From: JASGIT01 sp047601665
Lineage (GTDB): Bacteria; Pseudomonadota; Gammaproteobacteria; Burkholderiales; Burkholderiaceae_C
Assembly (NCBI GenBank): GCA_047601665.1
Contig: JASGIT010000001.1
Location: 3,658,001 to 3,722,000 of the forward strand
DNA: 64,000 nucleotides
Reading direction: 5' to 3'
Position numbers and translations under genes: made by a program. This document shows, one piece after another, positions 56,686 to 64,000 of the stretch. Under the pieces are notes generated by a model, which worked only from the letters and a program-made list of their open reading frames with translations, was not told the origin of the DNA and ran no database searches. Numbering within the stretch: position 1 is the stretch's first letter; every line of letters starts with the position of its first letter.

Positions 56686-58755
56686 TCAGGGTGCCTTGAA
56701 GCTCACCACAGCGTCAGCGGCGGCCACGCCATCGGCCGTCACCATCACGGGGTTGATTTCGAGGTTGTCCAGGCGCGGGCCCAGCGCGGCGGCCAGTTCG
56801 GCAAAGCGCAGCACCGTATCGACCAGCGCCTGCACGTCGCCCACGGGCTTGCCGCGCCAGCCGCCCAGCAGCTTGGCGATGCCCAGGTCGTCGAGGCAGG
56901 CCCGCACGCGGCCCGCCGTGGTGGGTGCGGTGAGCACGGCGGTGCGCGCGTGCAGCTCCACCGCCACGCCGCCCAGGCCGAGCACGATCACGGTGCCGAA
57001 CACGGGGTCGTGGCGCGCGCCCAGCATCACCTCGGCCAGCGGATCGAGCTTGCGCGCGACCAGGATGCCTTCGCGCCGCGCCTGCGGGGCCAGGCGGGTG
57101 ACGGAGGCGAGGATGGCGTCGTGCGCCTCGCGCACTTCCTGTTCGCTGCGCAGGCCCACGCGCACGCCGCCCACGTCGCTCTTGTGCAGCAGGTCGGCCG
57201 AGACGATCTTGAGCACCGCCTGCCCGCCCAGCGCCTGCCAGGCGGCCACGGCCTCGTCGGCCGAATGGGCCAGGCGGTGCGGCGCGGGCGGCACGCCGTG
57301 TTGGGCGAGAAAAGCGAGGGCATCGGCCTCGTTGAGCACGGCGGGCGCGGGCGCCAGCGGCGCGGGTTGGGCCACGGCTTCGGCGCGGTAGGCGGCCCAG
57401 CGCGCCTTGGCGGCCATGGTTTCGACGGCGTGCGTGGGCTCTTCATAGACCAGGCAACCCGTATCGAGCAGTTTGCTCCGCGTGGCGTCGTCGGTGATGC
57501 CGCTGACGGCCATGGGCATGTGTGGCGCGGCGGCGGTGGTCTCGCGCAGCATTCGGATGAGGGCGGGCGCCAGGACCTTGGAGGAGAGCCCGGCGGCCAC
57601 GAAGATGGTCAGCGCGTCGTATTCGCCGCAGGCGGCGGCGCCCTGTGCGGCCATGCCGAACACGGGCAGGTCGGCGGTGAACTGGCCGGTGATGTCGACC
57701 GGATTGTCGGTGGCACAGAACGGAATGCGCGCGCGCAGTGCGTCGCCCACGGCGGCGGGTAGCGGGGGCAGGGCCAGGCCCTCGTCCGAGGCCGTGTCGG
57801 CCATCAGCGTGCCCACGCCGCCCGACACGGTGACGATGGCCAGCCGCCGTCCGGCGGGCAGCGGGCCCGTGGCGAAGGCTTCGCCCAGACGGAACATCTC
57901 GTCCACCGTGCGGGCGCGGATGGCGCCGGTGGCGTCGAACACGGCCTGGTAGACCGCGTCTTCGCCCGAGAGGCTGGCGGTGTGCGACATGGCGGCGCGC
58001 GCGCCCGCCTCGGTGCGGCCCACCTTGGTCACGATCACCGGTTTGCCCGCAGCGCGCGCCTTGGTCAGCGCGCGCTGCAAGCCTGTGCCGTCGCGCGCGC
58101 CTTCGATGTAGGCCAGGATGACACGTGTATCAGCATCGTCGGCTAGCCAGTCGATCACGTCGGCCACCGACACCGCGGCCTCGTTGCCCGTGGTCACCCA
58201 GTGGCTCACGCCCAAGCCGTGCTTACGCGCCAGCGAGAAGGCGTAGGCGCCGAACGCGCCGCTCTGGCTCACGATGGCAACGCTGCCGGTCTGCGGTACG
58301 CCGGCCAGCGGCGCGGGTGAGAAGGTGCCAAACACGCGCTGGCGTAGATTCATCACGCCCAGGCAGTTGGGGCCGAGCAGGGCCAGGCCACTGGCGCGAG
58401 CCTTTTCGGCCAGGCGGGCCTGCGTGGCGGCGCCTGCCTCGCCCATCTCGGCGAAGCCCGAGCTGAGCACCACGGCAGCGCGGGCCCGGCACGCGATCAA
58501 CTGATCGATAACCGGCTCCACGCCCGCAGCGGGCACGGCGACGACCGCCATGTCCACCGACTCGGGCAGGTCGGCCACCGAGGCATAGGCCTTCAGGCCC
58601 TGCACCTCGGCCGCTCCGGGATTGACGGGGTAGATGGCGCCGGCATAACCCAGGGTCTGGAGCAGATGCACGGGCATACCGCCGACCTTCTGGGCGTTCT
58701 GCGATGCGCCGATGACGGCGATGCTGCGGGGAGAAAACAGGGGGGTGATGTTCAT
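56686..58755 (-). CDS. ADP-forming acyl-CoA synthetase (acetate--CoA ligase family)
   Basis: A 689-residue single-chain NDP-forming synthetase: CoA-binding Rossmann domain (FSPRSIAVIGASQNAQKVGG), succinyl-CoA-ligase-like domains with the phosphohistidine loop SHTASLSGED (near residue 258), and a C-terminal ATP-grasp (VLKIVSADLLHKSDVGGV, LDNLEINPVMV). It interconverts acyl-CoA + ADP + Pi with acid + CoA + ATP. The start overlaps the iclR stop by 4 bp. The acid is unknown; regulator and neighbours suggest a xenobiotic or aromatic-derived carboxylate. Confidence 0.9.
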   Translation of the reverse strand: MNITPLFSPRSIAVIGASQNAQKVGGMPVHLLQTLGYAGAIYPVNPGAAEVQGLKAYASVADLPESVDMAVVAVPAAGVEPVIDQLIACRARAAVVLSSGFAEMGEAGAATQARLAEKARASGLALLGPNCLGVMNLRQRVFGTFSPAPLAGVPQTGSVAIVSQSGAFGAYAFSLARKHGLGVSHWVTTGNEAAVSVADVIDWLADDADTRVILAYIEGARDGTGLQRALTKARAAGKPVIVTKVGRTEAGARAAMSHTASLSGEDAVYQAVFDATGAIRARTVDEMFRLGEAFATGPLPAGRRLAIVTVSGGVGTLMADTASDEGLALPPLPAAVGDALRARIPFCATDNPVDITGQFTADLPVFGMAAQGAAACGEYDALTIFVAAGLSSKVLAPALIRMLRETTAAAPHMPMAVSGITDDATRSKLLDTGCLVYEEPTHAVETMAAKARWAAYRAEAVAQPAPLAPAPAVLNEADALAFLAQHGVPPAPHRLAHSADEAVAAWQALGGQAVLKIVSADLLHKSDVGGVRVGLRSEQEVREAHDAILASVTRLAPQARREGILVARKLDPLAEVMLGARHDPVFGTVIVLGLGGVAVELHARTAVLTAPTTAGRVRACLDDLGIAKLLGGWRGKPVGDVQALVDTVLRFAELAAALGPRLDNLEINPVMVTADGVAAADAVVSFKAP

Positions 58756-59585
58756 AGGTTTACGTCTCCAAAGGATCCGGGAATGGCCGTGCGTTCGATG
58801 GTGTGCACCAGTTCCACCAGCCGGGGGCCTACGTTGTCCACCAAATCTTTGGGGCGCATCCGCGTGAAAGGCACGGCGCAATTGAAAATCAGCGAGCGTG
58901 GGCCGTGCCGCAGGCGCGAGCACAGTCCCACGCCGAAGGCACCGTAGCCCGCGTCGCCCATGTTGGTGGCGAAGCCCAGGCGCGCCTGGTTGGCCAGCGA
59001 TTCCTTGATGCCCGCAGTGCAGCGCGCCATTTCCTCGGGGCGCTGGGTGGTGATCTGCTGCAGCACGTCGCGGCGCGTGGCTTCGTCTTGCGCGTAGAGC
59101 CAGGCGCGGCCCATCGCCATCTCGGCGATGCTGCGCACCGTACCCTGGTCGGGCCGCGCCAGCGTGCCGCGCTGCCAGGCACAGGTTTCGACGAAGATCA
59201 GGTCCAGCCCCACGGCCACGCCGATGGACACGGCCCCGCGCACCTGGTTGGCCAGTGCCTGCATCGCGGGACGTGCCTGCGCGCGCAGTGCGATGGACGC
59301 GATGTAGGGATAGCCCAGCGCGACGGCGGCGGGGCCGATGTAGTAGCGGTCGGTACGCTCGTCGTGGTCCAGGTAGCCCAGCGCGAGCAGTGTGCGGCAC
59401 AGGCGCGACACGGTGGGCCTGGGCATCCCCAGCAGCGCGGCTAGCTCGCTGTTGGCGTAGGGCCGGGGATCCTTGACGACAAAGGCTTGCAGTATCAACA
59501 GCCCCTTGGCCAGCGTGCCCGCGAAGTCAGGGTCTTGCGCGCGCAGTGCGGCTAAGTCAGATTGGTGCTGGAATGGGTGAACCAT
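58752..59585 (-). CDS. IclR family transcriptional regulator
   Basis: A 277-residue regulator: N-terminal winged helix (AKGLLILQAFVVKDPRPY, LLGMPRPTVSRLCRTLLALGYL) and C-terminal effector domain (SIGVAVGLDLIFVETC, FGVGLCSRL). Start taken as the ATG at 59585; a GTG nine bases upstream is possible. It precedes and is coupled to the acyl-CoA synthetase; two overlapping palindromes lie directly upstream. Confidence 0.9.
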   Translation of the reverse strand: MVHPFQHQSDLAALRAQDPDFAGTLAKGLLILQAFVVKDPRPYANSELAALLGMPRPTVSRLCRTLLALGYLDHDERTDRYYIGPAAVALGYPYIASIALRAQARPAMQALANQVRGAVSIGVAVGLDLIFVETCAWQRGTLARPDQGTVRSIAEMAMGRAWLYAQDEATRRDVLQQITTQRPEEMARCTAGIKESLANQARLGFATNMGDAGYGAFGVGLCSRLRHGPRSLIFNCAVPFTRMRPKDLVDNVGPRLVELVHTIERTAIPGSFGDVNL

Positions 59586-59618
59586 GCAGCGCACTGTAGT
59601 GAGGGTGCGCTGTTTTTG

Positions 59619-59645
59619 TGGAATGCAATTCCATTATTTGGAATT
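59619..59645. promoter_or_regulatory. IclR-type operator, two overlapping palindromes
   Basis: TGGAAT-GCA-ATTCCA (59619-59633) and AATTCCA-TTATT-TGGAATT (59627-59645) are both perfect inverted repeats sharing ATTCCA. The spacing fits cooperative binding of IclR dimers. It lies 33 bp upstream of the iclR start, so autoregulation is predicted. Confidence 0.75.
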
Positions 59646-59705
59646 GCTATGCAGCTCGGCGCTTCGCGCGCGAGCCTGCAAGCCCCGCCGCTTCTGCCAA
59701 TGCTT

Positions 59706-60578
59706 TTACAACGGCGCGGCCAGCGCCGCGGCGGTGACGAGCAGCACCTGGTCCTCGCCCGCGCTGGTGTCGAGCCAGAACACGGGCAGACGCGGGAACG
59801 CGGCCTCGAAGTGCGCGCGCTCGTTGCCGACTTCGAGCACCAGCACCGCGTCCTCGCTCATGCGCGTGCGCGCGTCAGCCAGCAGGCGGCGGATGAAGTC
59901 CATGCCGTCCGCGCCGCCCGCCAGGGCCAGTTCGGGCTCGGCGCGGTATTCCGGGGGCAGGGCGGCCATGCTCTGCGCGTTGACGTAGGGCGGGTTGCAC
60001 AGGATCAGGTCCCACGGGCCGGGCAGGGCGGCCAGGCCGTCGGACTGCACCAGCTGCACGCGCTCCTGCAGGCCGTGCCTGTCGATGTTGATGCGCGCCA
60101 CGGCCAGCGCGTCGGGGCTGATGTCCGCGCCCGTCACCCGCACGTCCGGCCAGGCCAGCGCGGCCAGCACGGCCAGGCTGCCGTTGCCGGTGCACAGGTC
60201 GAGCACGTGGCGGGTCTGGTCGCTGAGCCAGGCGTCGATGCCGCCGTCGGCCAGCAGTTCGGCGATGAAGCTGCGCGGCACGATGGCGCGTTCGTCCACG
60301 TAGAAGGGCACGCCCTGCAGCCAGGCCTCGCGCGTGAGGTAGGCGGCGGGCTTGCGCGTGGCGATGCGTGCTTCCAAAAGCGTAGCTGCCAGCGCTTGTT
60401 CTGCCTGGGTTACAGGCCGGTTTTGCAGGGAATCGAGGTCGCTGTCGAGCGGCAGGCCCAGGCGCCAGAGCACGAGCCATGCGGCCTCGTCGTGCGCGTT
60501 GGTGGTGCCGTGGCCGAAGGCGACGCCGGCCTGTTCGAGTTGCCGTGCGCTGTGCGCGATCAGTTCACCCAGCGTCAT
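59706..60578 (-). CDS. prmB: 50S ribosomal protein L3 N5-glutamine methyltransferase
   Basis: A 290-residue PrmB: YVDERAIVPRSFIAELL, SAM motif VLDLCTGNGSLAVLAAL and catalytic NPPYVN. It methylates a glutamine of ribosomal protein L3. Residues 51-68 (including VTQAEQALAATLLE) are encoded by a dispersed repeat although total spacing to the E. coli protein looks unchanged. The start overlaps the dapE stop by 4 bp. Confidence 0.93.
   Translation of the reverse strand: MTLGELIAHSARQLEQAGVAFGHGTTNAHDEAAWLVLWRLGLPLDSDLDSLQNRPVTQAEQALAATLLEARIATRKPAAYLTREAWLQGVPFYVDERAIVPRSFIAELLADGGIDAWLSDQTRHVLDLCTGNGSLAVLAALAWPDVRVTGADISPDALAVARINIDRHGLQERVQLVQSDGLAALPGPWDLILCNPPYVNAQSMAALPPEYRAEPELALAGGADGMDFIRRLLADARTRMSEDAVLVLEVGNERAHFEAAFPRLPVFWLDTSAGEDQVLLVTAAALAAPL
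60374..60426 (-). repeat. Dispersed hairpin repeat, copy 8, inside prmB
   Basis: Reverse copy (GTAGCTGCCAGCGCTTGTTCTG..ACAGGCCGGTTTTG) read in frame. The coding strand gives QALAAT, the same peptide as in the dapE copy. Confidence 0.78.
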
Positions 60579-61750
60579 GCGGCGGCCCTGGCGTTCAGCA
60601 GTTCCAGCGTGCGGCGGTAGATGTTCTTCAGCGGCTCCACGTCGGCCAGTGCGACGTGTTCGTCGATCTTGTGGATGCTCGCGTTGGGCGGCCCGAGTTC
60701 GATGACCTGGGGGCAGATCTGCGCGATGAAGCGGCCGTCGCTGGTGCCGCCGGTAGTGGATAGTTCAGTCTCCCGCCCCGTTTCGGCGCGGATGGCGGCC
60801 TGCACCGCATCGACCAGGTCGCCCGGCGTGGTCAGGAAGGGCTGGCCGCCCAGCGTCCACGCCAGGTCGTAGTCGAGGCCGTGGCGGTCGAGCACGGCGT
60901 GCACGCGCTGCCGGAGGCCCTCGGCGGTGGATTCGGTGGAGAAACGGAAGTTGAAGTCGATGACCGCTTGCCCCGGAATCACGTTGGTCGCGCCCGTGCC
61001 GGCGTGGAGGTTGCTCATCTGCCAGCTGGTGGGCGGGAAGAAGGCGTTGCCCCGGTCCCATTCGATGGCCGCGAGTTCGGCCAGCGCGGGCACGGCCTGG
61101 TGGATGGGGTTGCGCGCCAGTTGCGGGTAGGCGATGTGGCCCTGCACGCCCTTGACGGTGAGCTTGCCCGAGAGCGTGCCGCGGCGGCCGTTCTTGATCA
61201 TGTCGCCGGTGGCCTCGACCGAGGTGGGCTCGCCCACGATGCACCAGCTCAGCGCCTCGCCGCGCTCGCGCAGGCGTTCGACGACGATTTTGGTGCCGTC
61301 CACCGACGGGCCTTCCTCGTCGCTGGTCAGCAGGAAGGCGATGCCGATGGCGGGCTCGGGCGTGGCGGCCAAGAATTCCTCCACCGCCACGGCGAAGGCG
61401 GCGATGGAGGTCTTCATGTCGCTCGCGCCCCGGCCATAGAGCTTGCCGTCCCGGTGCGTGGGCGTGAAGGGGTCGCTGCTCCACTGTTCCAGCGGGCCGG
61501 TGGGCACCACGTCGGTGTGGCCCGCGAAGACTATGGTTTTGGTAGCTGCCAGCGCTTGTCCCGCCAGGGCTGGAGCGCGTTTTGACCACAAATTGTGCAC
61601 GCGGAAGCTGTCGGGGCCGCTGTCCATGCGCTCGTTCGCGAAGCCCAGCGGGGCCAGGCGCTCGGCCAGCAGTTCGAGGCAGCCCGCGTCTTCGGGCGTG
61701 ACGGAGGGGCGCGCGATCAGCGCTTCGGCCAGTTGCAGGGTGCGGGACAT
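60575..61750 (-). CDS. dapE: succinyl-diaminopimelate desuccinylase
   Basis: A 391-residue zinc M20 peptidase-family enzyme releasing LL-diaminopimelate from its succinyl form in lysine and peptidoglycan synthesis. Metal and catalytic residues: AGHTDVVP, SDMKTS, TSDEEGPSVDG, GHIAYP and the late HKIDEHV. Residues 56-72 are encoded by a dispersed repeat and add about nine residues compared with E. coli between VHNLW and FAGHTD, just before the first zinc histidine. Confidence 0.94.
   Translation of the reverse strand: MSRTLQLAEALIARPSVTPEDAGCLELLAERLAPLGFANERMDSGPDSFRVHNLWSKRAPALAGQALAATKTIVFAGHTDVVPTGPLEQWSSDPFTPTHRDGKLYGRGASDMKTSIAAFAVAVEEFLAATPEPAIGIAFLLTSDEEGPSVDGTKIVVERLRERGEALSWCIVGEPTSVEATGDMIKNGRRGTLSGKLTVKGVQGHIAYPQLARNPIHQAVPALAELAAIEWDRGNAFFPPTSWQMSNLHAGTGATNVIPGQAVIDFNFRFSTESTAEGLRQRVHAVLDRHGLDYDLAWTLGGQPFLTTPGDLVDAVQAAIRAETGRETELSTTGGTSDGRFIAQICPQVIELGPPNASIHKIDEHVALADVEPLKNIYRRTLELLNARAAA
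61534..61586 (-). repeat. Dispersed hairpin repeat, copy 9, inside dapE
   Basis: Reverse copy (GGTAGCTGCCAGCGCTTGTC..CAGGGCTGGAGCGCGTTTTG) read in frame as APALAGQALAATK. Confidence 0.82.
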
Positions 61751-61757
61751 GGATGGA

Positions 61758-62924
61758 TCAGTGGGGCTTTACGTCAAGCACGATTTCGGTGAACGAGGGT
61801 GCGTCGTCTTCCTCGGGCTGCGGGGCGGCTCGCGCGGCGGCGGTCTTGCTGGCGAGCGAGAAGTCGTTCTGCAGCCGCCACATCAGGTTGGTGGGCGAGT
61901 CGGCGTTGGCCAGCCCTTCCTTGCGGTCGATGAAGCCCGTCTGGATGAGCCGGGCCAGGCTTTCCTCGAAGGTCTGCGAGCCGTCGGCCATGGACTTTTC
62001 CATGGCCTCGCGCACGCCCGAGAAGTCGGCTTTCTCGATCAGGTCGGCGATCAGCTTGGTGTTGAGCATGACCTCGGCGGCGGGCAGCCGCTCGCCCGCG
62101 GGCGTGCGCACCAGGCGCTGCGAGACCACGGCTTTGAGCGCCGCCGCCAGGTCGCCCAGCAGGGTGGGGCGCACCTCGACGGGGTAGAACGACAGGATGC
62201 GGTTGAGCGCCTGGTAGCTGTTGTTGCTGTGCAGCGTGGCCAGGCACAGGTGGCCCGACTGGGCGTAGGCGATGGCGGCGGACATGGTCTCGCGGTCGCG
62301 GATTTCGCCGATCAGGATCACGTCCGGCGCTTGGCGCAGCGCGTTTTTCAGCGCCACTTGCAGCGACTGCGTGTCGCTGCCGATCTCGCGCTGGTTGACG
62401 ATGGATTTCTTGTTCTTGAACTGGTACTCGATCGGGTCCTCGATGGTGAGGATGTGGCCCGTGAGCTTGGCGTTGCGGCTGTCGATCATCGACGCCAGCG
62501 TGGTGCTCTTGCCCGAGCCCGTGGCCCCCACCACCAGGATGAGGCCGCGCTTTTCGAGGATGAGGTCGCCCAGCACCGGCGGCAGGTTGAGCGACGACAG
62601 CTCGGGGATGTGCTGCGCGATGAAGCGCACCACCACCGCCAGGCTGCCGCGCTGGCGCATGGCGCTGACGCGGAAGCGCCCCACGCCCGTGAGGGGCAGT
62701 CCCATGTTGAGCTCGCCGGTTTCCTCGAGCTCCTCGATGCGCTCGGGCGGCACCACCTCGGCCAGCAGGTTCCGGGGCGCGTCGGGCGGCAGGATCTGGC
62801 TGTTGATGGGCACGCACTCGCCGTGGATCTTGAGCAGCGCGGGCGCGTTGGCCGAGAGGTACAGGTCGGAGGCGCGCTTCTCGGCCATCAGGCGCAGGAT
62901 GCGCTCCATCGTGCTCATGCTCAT
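61758..62924 (-). CDS. pilU: PilT/PilU family type IV pilus retraction ATPase
   Basis: A 388-residue secretion-type hexameric ATPase. Walker A GATGSGKSTT (residues 133-142), Asp box EDPIEYQF, Walker B VILIGEIRDRET, His box GHLCLATLHSN. It powers retraction of type IV pili with PilT. It lies between dapD and dapE, 7 bp before dapE. Confidence 0.92.
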   Translation of the reverse strand: MSMSTMERILRLMAEKRASDLYLSANAPALLKIHGECVPINSQILPPDAPRNLLAEVVPPERIEELEETGELNMGLPLTGVGRFRVSAMRQRGSLAVVVRFIAQHIPELSSLNLPPVLGDLILEKRGLILVVGATGSGKSTTLASMIDSRNAKLTGHILTIEDPIEYQFKNKKSIVNQREIGSDTQSLQVALKNALRQAPDVILIGEIRDRETMSAAIAYAQSGHLCLATLHSNNSYQALNRILSFYPVEVRPTLLGDLAAALKAVVSQRLVRTPAGERLPAAEVMLNTKLIADLIEKADFSGVREAMEKSMADGSQTFEESLARLIQTGFIDRKEGLANADSPTNLMWRLQNDFSLASKTAAARAAPQPEEDDAPSFTEIVLDVKPH

Positions 62925-62948
62925 GGCTGGTCCTCTCGACCCCGGGGG

Positions 62949-63782
62949 TCAGTCGCGCAGGAGATCGTTCAGGCTGGTCTTGGAGCGGGTCTGCGCGTCC
63001 ACCGTCTTGACGATGATGGCGGCGTAGGTGCTGTAGTCCTGGCCGCCCTTGGTCTTCTTGGGCAGGTTGCCGCTGATGACCACGCTGCCCGCGGGCACGC
63101 GGCCGTAGAGGATTTCGCCCGTGTCGCGGTTGAAGATGGGCGTGCTCTGGCCGATGTACACGCCCATGCCCAGCACCGAGTTTTCCTCGATGACCACGCC
63201 TTCCACCACCTCGGAGCGCGCGCCGATGAAGCAGTTGTCCTCGATGATGGTGGGGCCGGCCTGCAGCGGCTCCAGCACGCCGCCAATGCCCACACCGCCC
63301 GACAGGTGCACGTTGGCGCCGATCTGCGCGCACGAGCCCACGGTGGCCCAGGTGTCCACCATGGTGCTTTCGCCCACGTAGGCGCCGATGTTCACGTAGC
63401 TGGGCATCAGGATGGCGCCCTTGGCGATGAAGCTGCCGCGCCGCGCCACGGCGGGGGGCACCACGCGCACGCCGGTGGCGGCCATTTGCTCCGCCGTGAA
63501 GCCGGAGAACTTGGTGGGCACCTTGTCGTAGAAGCCCAGGCCGCCGGCCTGCACGACCTCGTTGTCCTTCAGGCGGAAGGACAGCAGCACGGCCTTCTTG
63601 ATCCACTGGTGCACCGTCCACTGGCCCACGCCTTCGCGCGTGGCCACGCGCAGGTGGCCGCTGTTCAGCGCGGCGATCACGTGCTCCACGGCGTCGGCCA
63701 CTTCCTGAGGCGCGGCCTTGGGGGAGATGTTGGCGCGGTCTTCCCAGGCGGCGTCGATGATGTTCTGCAGTTGTTGGGTCAT
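62949..63782 (-). CDS. dapD: 2,3,4,5-tetrahydropyridine-2,6-dicarboxylate N-succinyltransferase
   Basis: A 277-residue trimeric left-handed beta-helix acyltransferase: N-terminal helical part (LQNIIDAAWEDRANISP), then hexapeptide repeats (GAILMPSYVNIGAYVGESTMVD, VIIEDN-type). Adds succinyl from succinyl-CoA in the lysine pathway. 24 bp before pilU. Confidence 0.95.
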   Translation of the reverse strand: MTQQLQNIIDAAWEDRANISPKAAPQEVADAVEHVIAALNSGHLRVATREGVGQWTVHQWIKKAVLLSFRLKDNEVVQAGGLGFYDKVPTKFSGFTAEQMAATGVRVVPPAVARRGSFIAKGAILMPSYVNIGAYVGESTMVDTWATVGSCAQIGANVHLSGGVGIGGVLEPLQAGPTIIEDNCFIGARSEVVEGVVIEENSVLGMGVYIGQSTPIFNRDTGEILYGRVPAGSVVISGNLPKKTKGGQDYSTYAAIIVKTVDAQTRSKTSLNDLLRD

Positions 63783-63786
63783 GTCG

Positions 63787-64000
63787 TCAGTTCTTGCTGG
63801 ATTGGATGAATTGCACGATGCGTGCGGCGGCTTCGGCGCATTCCGCCGTCTCGGCCACCAGGGCCATGCGGATGCGCTGGGCGCCGGGGTTGAAGCCCTG
63901 GGCTTCGCGGGCGAGGTAGCTGCCCGGCAGCACCGTCACATTGTATTGAGCCAGCAGGGCGCGGGCGAAGCCGGCGTCGTCCAGCCCCAGGTGGCCGGGC
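63787..64000 (-). CDS. dapC: succinyldiaminopimelate transaminase (C-terminal part; 5' end outside window)
   Basis: Only the last ~71 codons are in the window: FARALLAQYNVTVLPGSYLAR, then FNPGAQRIRMALVAE and a C-terminal CAEAAARIVQFIQSSKN before TGA. This is the C-terminal domain of a fold-type I PLP aminotransferase of the DapC type. Placement upstream of dapD supports it. Confidence 0.85.
   Translation of the reverse strand, partial: PGHLGLDDAGFARALLAQYNVTVLPGSYLAREAQGFNPGAQRIRMALVAETAECAEAAARIVQFIQSSKN

Overview
The window is GC-rich, densely packed bacterial chromosome, most likely from a betaproteobacterium of the family Comamonadaceae (Acidovorax, Delftia or Alicycliphilus type). The evidence is the gene content (phasins, a complete LIV branched-chain amino acid transporter, Bug/TctC binding proteins, a pcm-rhodanese-tolC run, a dapC-dapD-pilU-dapE-prmB run) and at least nine copies of a short dispersed repeat with the core CCAGCGCTT-N7-AAGCGCTGG followed by CAGCTATCAAAA, which I associate from memory with this family. 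No rRNA, tRNA, CRISPR array, complete insertion sequence or prophage is visible.

Layout. 1-12.9 kb is dominated by lipid and storage-granule genes: alpha/beta hydrolases, AraC and TetR regulators, a phasin-like protein, an acyl-CoA ligase, a wax ester synthase/DGAT with a Lys/Ala-rich tail, two tandem MFS carriers, a class II aldolase and a classical phasin. 13.0-17.2 kb is a tight four-gene operon: DUF3348, a MotA/ExbB-like channel protein with a giant coiled-coil tail (DUF802), a MotB/OmpA-like partner and DUF2894. Its architecture is like the ZorA/ZorB pair of Zorya anti-phage systems. Beside it, facing the other way, is a hipB-hipA toxin-antitoxin operon with a translationally coupled membrane protein. 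19.4-24.8 kb carries yigZ and livFGMHK. 25-35 kb holds ygiQ, a flavin monooxygenase with an AraC regulator, a beta-lactamase-fold hydrolase, the CoA-transferase pair scoAB with a divergent PAS-LuxR regulator, and a type II NADH dehydrogenase.

35-40 kb contains small exported proteins, tolC, a rhodanese, pcm, a TetR regulator and an SDR oxidoreductase. 40.1-44.9 kb looks less GC-rich and encodes sensory and regulatory functions: a MarR-GNAT fusion, an XRE repressor, a chemoreceptor and a CSS-EAL c-di-GMP phosphodiesterase. 44.9-49.2 kb has msrA, a TonB-dependent receptor with a small His-containing partner, a thioesterase and a MarR regulator. 49.3-55.9 kb is an unusual minus-strand block of four DUF1254/DUF1214 proteins interleaved with two Bug binding proteins. 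An AT-richer gap at 55.9-56.7 kb holds tandem repeats that resemble the palindromes upstream of the next regulator. 56.7-59.6 kb is an IclR regulator plus an ADP-forming acyl-CoA synthetase. 59.7-64 kb is the lysine/peptidoglycan precursor run.

The most interesting items are the MotAB-like DUF3348/DUF802/OmpA/DUF2894 operon, the dispersed repeat that is read in frame inside dapE, prmB and ygiQ, the DUF1254-Bug block with IclR-like operator repeats, and the hipBA-DUF2127 coupling.
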